Assembly: GCA_021732805.1 (NCBI GenBank)
Contig: JAKFUJ010000172.1
Location: forward strand, 1-8,064
Length of the DNA stretch: 8,064 nt
Source: Betaproteobacteria bacterium
Lineage (GTDB): Bacteria; Pseudomonadota; Gammaproteobacteria; Burkholderiales; SG8-41
Direction of reading: 5' to 3'
Below are positions 6,596-8,064 of this stretch, in pieces; positions within the stretch are counted from its first letter, which is position 1, and each line of letters starts with the position of its first letter. Under the pieces are notes generated by a model that saw only the letters and a program-made list of their open reading frames with translations, was not told the origin of the DNA and did no database searches. The translations under genes were made by a program, and so were the position numbers.

Positions 6596-7894
6596 ATGAA
6601 CGCCGCAGCAGACAGCAAAAACAAAACCGCCATCCTCGCATCGCTGCCGATGCGTTCGGGCGAAGATCCGTTCATCGTCGGCATCGGCGGCTTTTACCGC
6701 CGCTGGTTCAATCTGATTGACGACATGCAGTTGCTGATCGACACCGTCGCCAACATCAAAACCACCGAAGATGAAGACTGGGTGCCGGTGTGGAGCGCGG
6801 TCGGGGCCGAATACGAAAAAAAGGGCGACGCCCTGCTGTCGCGCAAAGCATCACAAAAAAGCAGAACCGCCGCACGCCAAGCCTATGTACAGGCCAAGAG
6901 TTATTACAGCCTCGCTCGTTTCCCATCACCGTACTGGTCAGGTTCGTCGATCTGCCCGCCCGACATGAGCCCGATGAAAGCCCAGTCGTACGAGGATTAC
7001 CTGCGCTGCTACCGCAAGTCTGCTGCCCTGCTGCCCGACCAGCCGCAAGTCATCACCGTCACCAAAAACGGCATGAAAGCCACCGGCTACCTGCGCCTGC
7101 CCAAGGGTGCATCAAAAACCAGCAAGGTGCCCGCTGTGCTGGTGATGTGCGGCGCCGACATGTACAAGGAAGACCGCGAAAAATATGCCGAAGGCGCACT
7201 GGCGCAAGGCATGGCGGCACTGGTAGTCGATGCCCCGGGAACCGGTGAAACCACCTTCCCGCATGCGCCGGAATCGATCGTTGCCTGGCAGGCCGCGCTG
7301 GACAAGCTGCAGAAACACCCCGCAATCGACGGCAAGCGCCTCGGCGCTTTCGGCGTCAGCCGCGGCGGACTGTGGGTGATCCGACTTGCAGCGCACGACG
7401 CCCGCATCAAAGGCGTCATCTCCTGCGCCCCCGGCGGCGCCGGTTACTGGGGTGAACCCGAAGAACGCACCGAATGGCGCGAAGCCGCGATGGAGCGCGC
7501 GCGCACCAACTGGTTCGGACCGCGCGGCACACGCCCGCCGTTAAAAGAAATCACCGAGGATGAACAACGCAAGGAATTCCTGCGCTGGTCGCTGAAGGAT
7601 CAGGGCCTGCTCGATAAACTGACGATGCCGATGTACCTGGTCAACGGCAAGATCGACCACCTGACGCCGATTGGAAATCTGTACATGCTGCTGGAGTCCG
7701 GCCCTGCCGATGGTCGTGTGGCCCGCGTTTATGCCGATGACGGCCATATTGCGGCGAAAAACGAACGTACCTGGGCGCCGGCGGCTTGGGCCTGGTTGCG
7801 GGATGTGTTGACCAAGGGGATGAAACCAAAAGTGGCGGCGAAGAAGTCTGCCAAGAAAAAAGCAGCCGTTAAAAAATCTGCGAAGAAAAAGTAA
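6596..7894 (+). CDS. FrsA/DHPON-hydrolase-like alpha/beta hydrolase
   Basis: The 432-residue cytoplasmic enzyme has an N-terminal helical region (about 25-145), an alpha/beta hydrolase core (about 150-405) and a basic tail. The nucleophile elbow is GVSRGG (253-258, S255), the acid is D354 in GKIDHLTP, and the base is H384 in DDGHIAAKN. DAPGTGE (212-218) places E218 where 2,6-dihydroxypseudooxynicotine hydrolase has an active-site glutamate in its GPGQGE motif; that enzyme cleaves a carbon-carbon bond beside an aromatic ketone. Other relatives are FrsA-like esterases, so carbon-carbon or ester hydrolysis are both possible. The final 23 residues (410-432) are nearly all Lys, Ala and Ser in AAKKSAKKK-type repeats, unusual for this enzyme family. 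The ATG at 6596 follows GGAGG by four bases; the frame is open further upstream but runs into the control region and the Bug 4 gene. It diverges from Bug 4, suggesting linked control and perhaps a linked substrate. Confidence 0.85.
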   Translation: MNAAADSKNKTAILASLPMRSGEDPFIVGIGGFYRRWFNLIDDMQLLIDTVANIKTTEDEDWVPVWSAVGAEYEKKGDALLSRKASQKSRTAARQAYVQAKSYYSLARFPSPYWSGSSICPPDMSPMKAQSYEDYLRCYRKSAALLPDQPQVITVTKNGMKATGYLRLPKGASKTSKVPAVLVMCGADMYKEDREKYAEGALAQGMAALVVDAPGTGETTFPHAPESIVAWQAALDKLQKHPAIDGKRLGAFGVSRGGLWVIRLAAHDARIKGVISCAPGGAGYWGEPEERTEWREAAMERARTNWFGPRGTRPPLKEITEDEQRKEFLRWSLKDQGLLDKLTMPMYLVNGKIDHLTPIGNLYMLLESGPADGRVARVYADDGHIAAKNERTWAPAAWAWLRDVLTKGMKPKVAAKKSAKKKAAVKKSAKKK

Positions 7895-7922
7895 TTAAGA
7901 AGAAGTAACGCCGCAGTTGTTC

Positions 7923-7961
7923 AAATAAAACGGCGCATCGAATTGATGCGCCGTTTTATTT
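7923..7961 (+). terminator. Intrinsic terminator of the hydrolase gene
   Basis: A perfect 17-bp inverted repeat (7923-7939 with 7945-7961) encloses a five-base loop, GAATT. The inner stem, ACGGCGCATC pairing with GATGCGCCGT, is GC-rich, and the outer stem is formed by an A-rich arm and the matching TTTTATTT, so the transcript ends in a U-rich run. It begins 28 bp after the hydrolase stop. Because the arms are A-rich on one side and T-rich on the other, it could work in both directions. Confidence 0.92.
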
Positions 7962-7972
7962 CGGTTTGGTAG

Positions 7973-8004
7973 GGCGGATGAGCCGCGCAGCGGCGTTATC
8001 CGCC
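7973..8004. repeat. REP-like palindrome (GGCGGAT...ATCCGCC)
   Basis: GGCGGAT at 7973-7979 pairs with ATCCGCC at 7998-8004, and inside it GCCGC (7982-7986) pairs with GCGGC (7990-7994) around a three-base loop. From memory, elements of the form TAGGGCGGATAA...TTATCCGCC are scattered between genes in many proteobacterial genomes. It follows directly after the terminator. Only one copy is in the window, so repetition itself is not shown. The remaining 60 bases (8005-8064) show no gene or structure that I can support. Confidence 0.6.
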
Positions 8005-8064
8005 GAACGAAAACCATCAATCCCCACGACGCTCGCCAAACTCCCCGTCCGACCCCGCACCACA

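Noticed and set aside
1181..8004. The two palindromes as the ends of a mobile element or island
   Set aside because: They are unrelated in sequence, there is no recombinase or target-site duplication, and both sit at ordinary 3' gene ends as REP-like elements commonly do.

Overview
The window reads as a stretch of a GC-rich betaproteobacterial chromosome, most likely from the Burkholderiales or a near relative. The main reason is four tandem genes for Bug/TctC-type periplasmic solute-binding proteins, a family hugely expanded in that group. A Lys/Ala-rich protein tail and two short dispersed-type palindromes fit the same origin. No phage, transposase, CRISPR, tRNA or rRNA signal is visible. 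This placement is inference from gene families; no species is claimed.

Left part (1-1228), plus strand: the C-terminal end of a Major Facilitator Superfamily transporter, cut by the window edge, is followed after 9 bp by a secreted protein. That protein joins a single-haem cytochrome c domain, two EF-hand loops and a C-terminal BON-like domain. The pair converges on the minus-strand genes across a short intergenic region that holds a repeat-like palindrome.

Middle (1229-6380), minus strand: reading in the direction of transcription, the order is Bug protein 4, Bug protein 3, an AT-rich gap, Bug protein 2, Bug protein 1, a DinB-like metal-binding four-helix protein, a 115-bp gap, and a two-CBS-domain protein. 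Bug 4 to Bug 3 and Bug 1 to DinB are tightly packed (9 bp each), with the upstream stop codon lying inside or against the next ribosome binding site. No TctA or TctB membrane subunit is present, so the binding proteins are orphans within this window.

Right part (6381-8064): a divergent AT-rich control region separates Bug 4 from a plus-strand alpha/beta hydrolase of the FrsA / 2,6-dihydroxypseudooxynicotine hydrolase type, which carries an unusual lysine-rich C-terminal tail. A near-perfect 18-bp palindrome in this control region recurs at 15 of 18 positions in the AT-rich gap upstream of Bug 2, making it a candidate shared operator. The hydrolase ends at a strong intrinsic terminator, followed by another REP-like palindrome.

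A working model (inference): the Bug proteins capture small carboxylates, possibly of aromatic origin, for a transporter encoded elsewhere, and the divergent hydrolase processes a related compound under shared control. No ligand can be read from the sequence.
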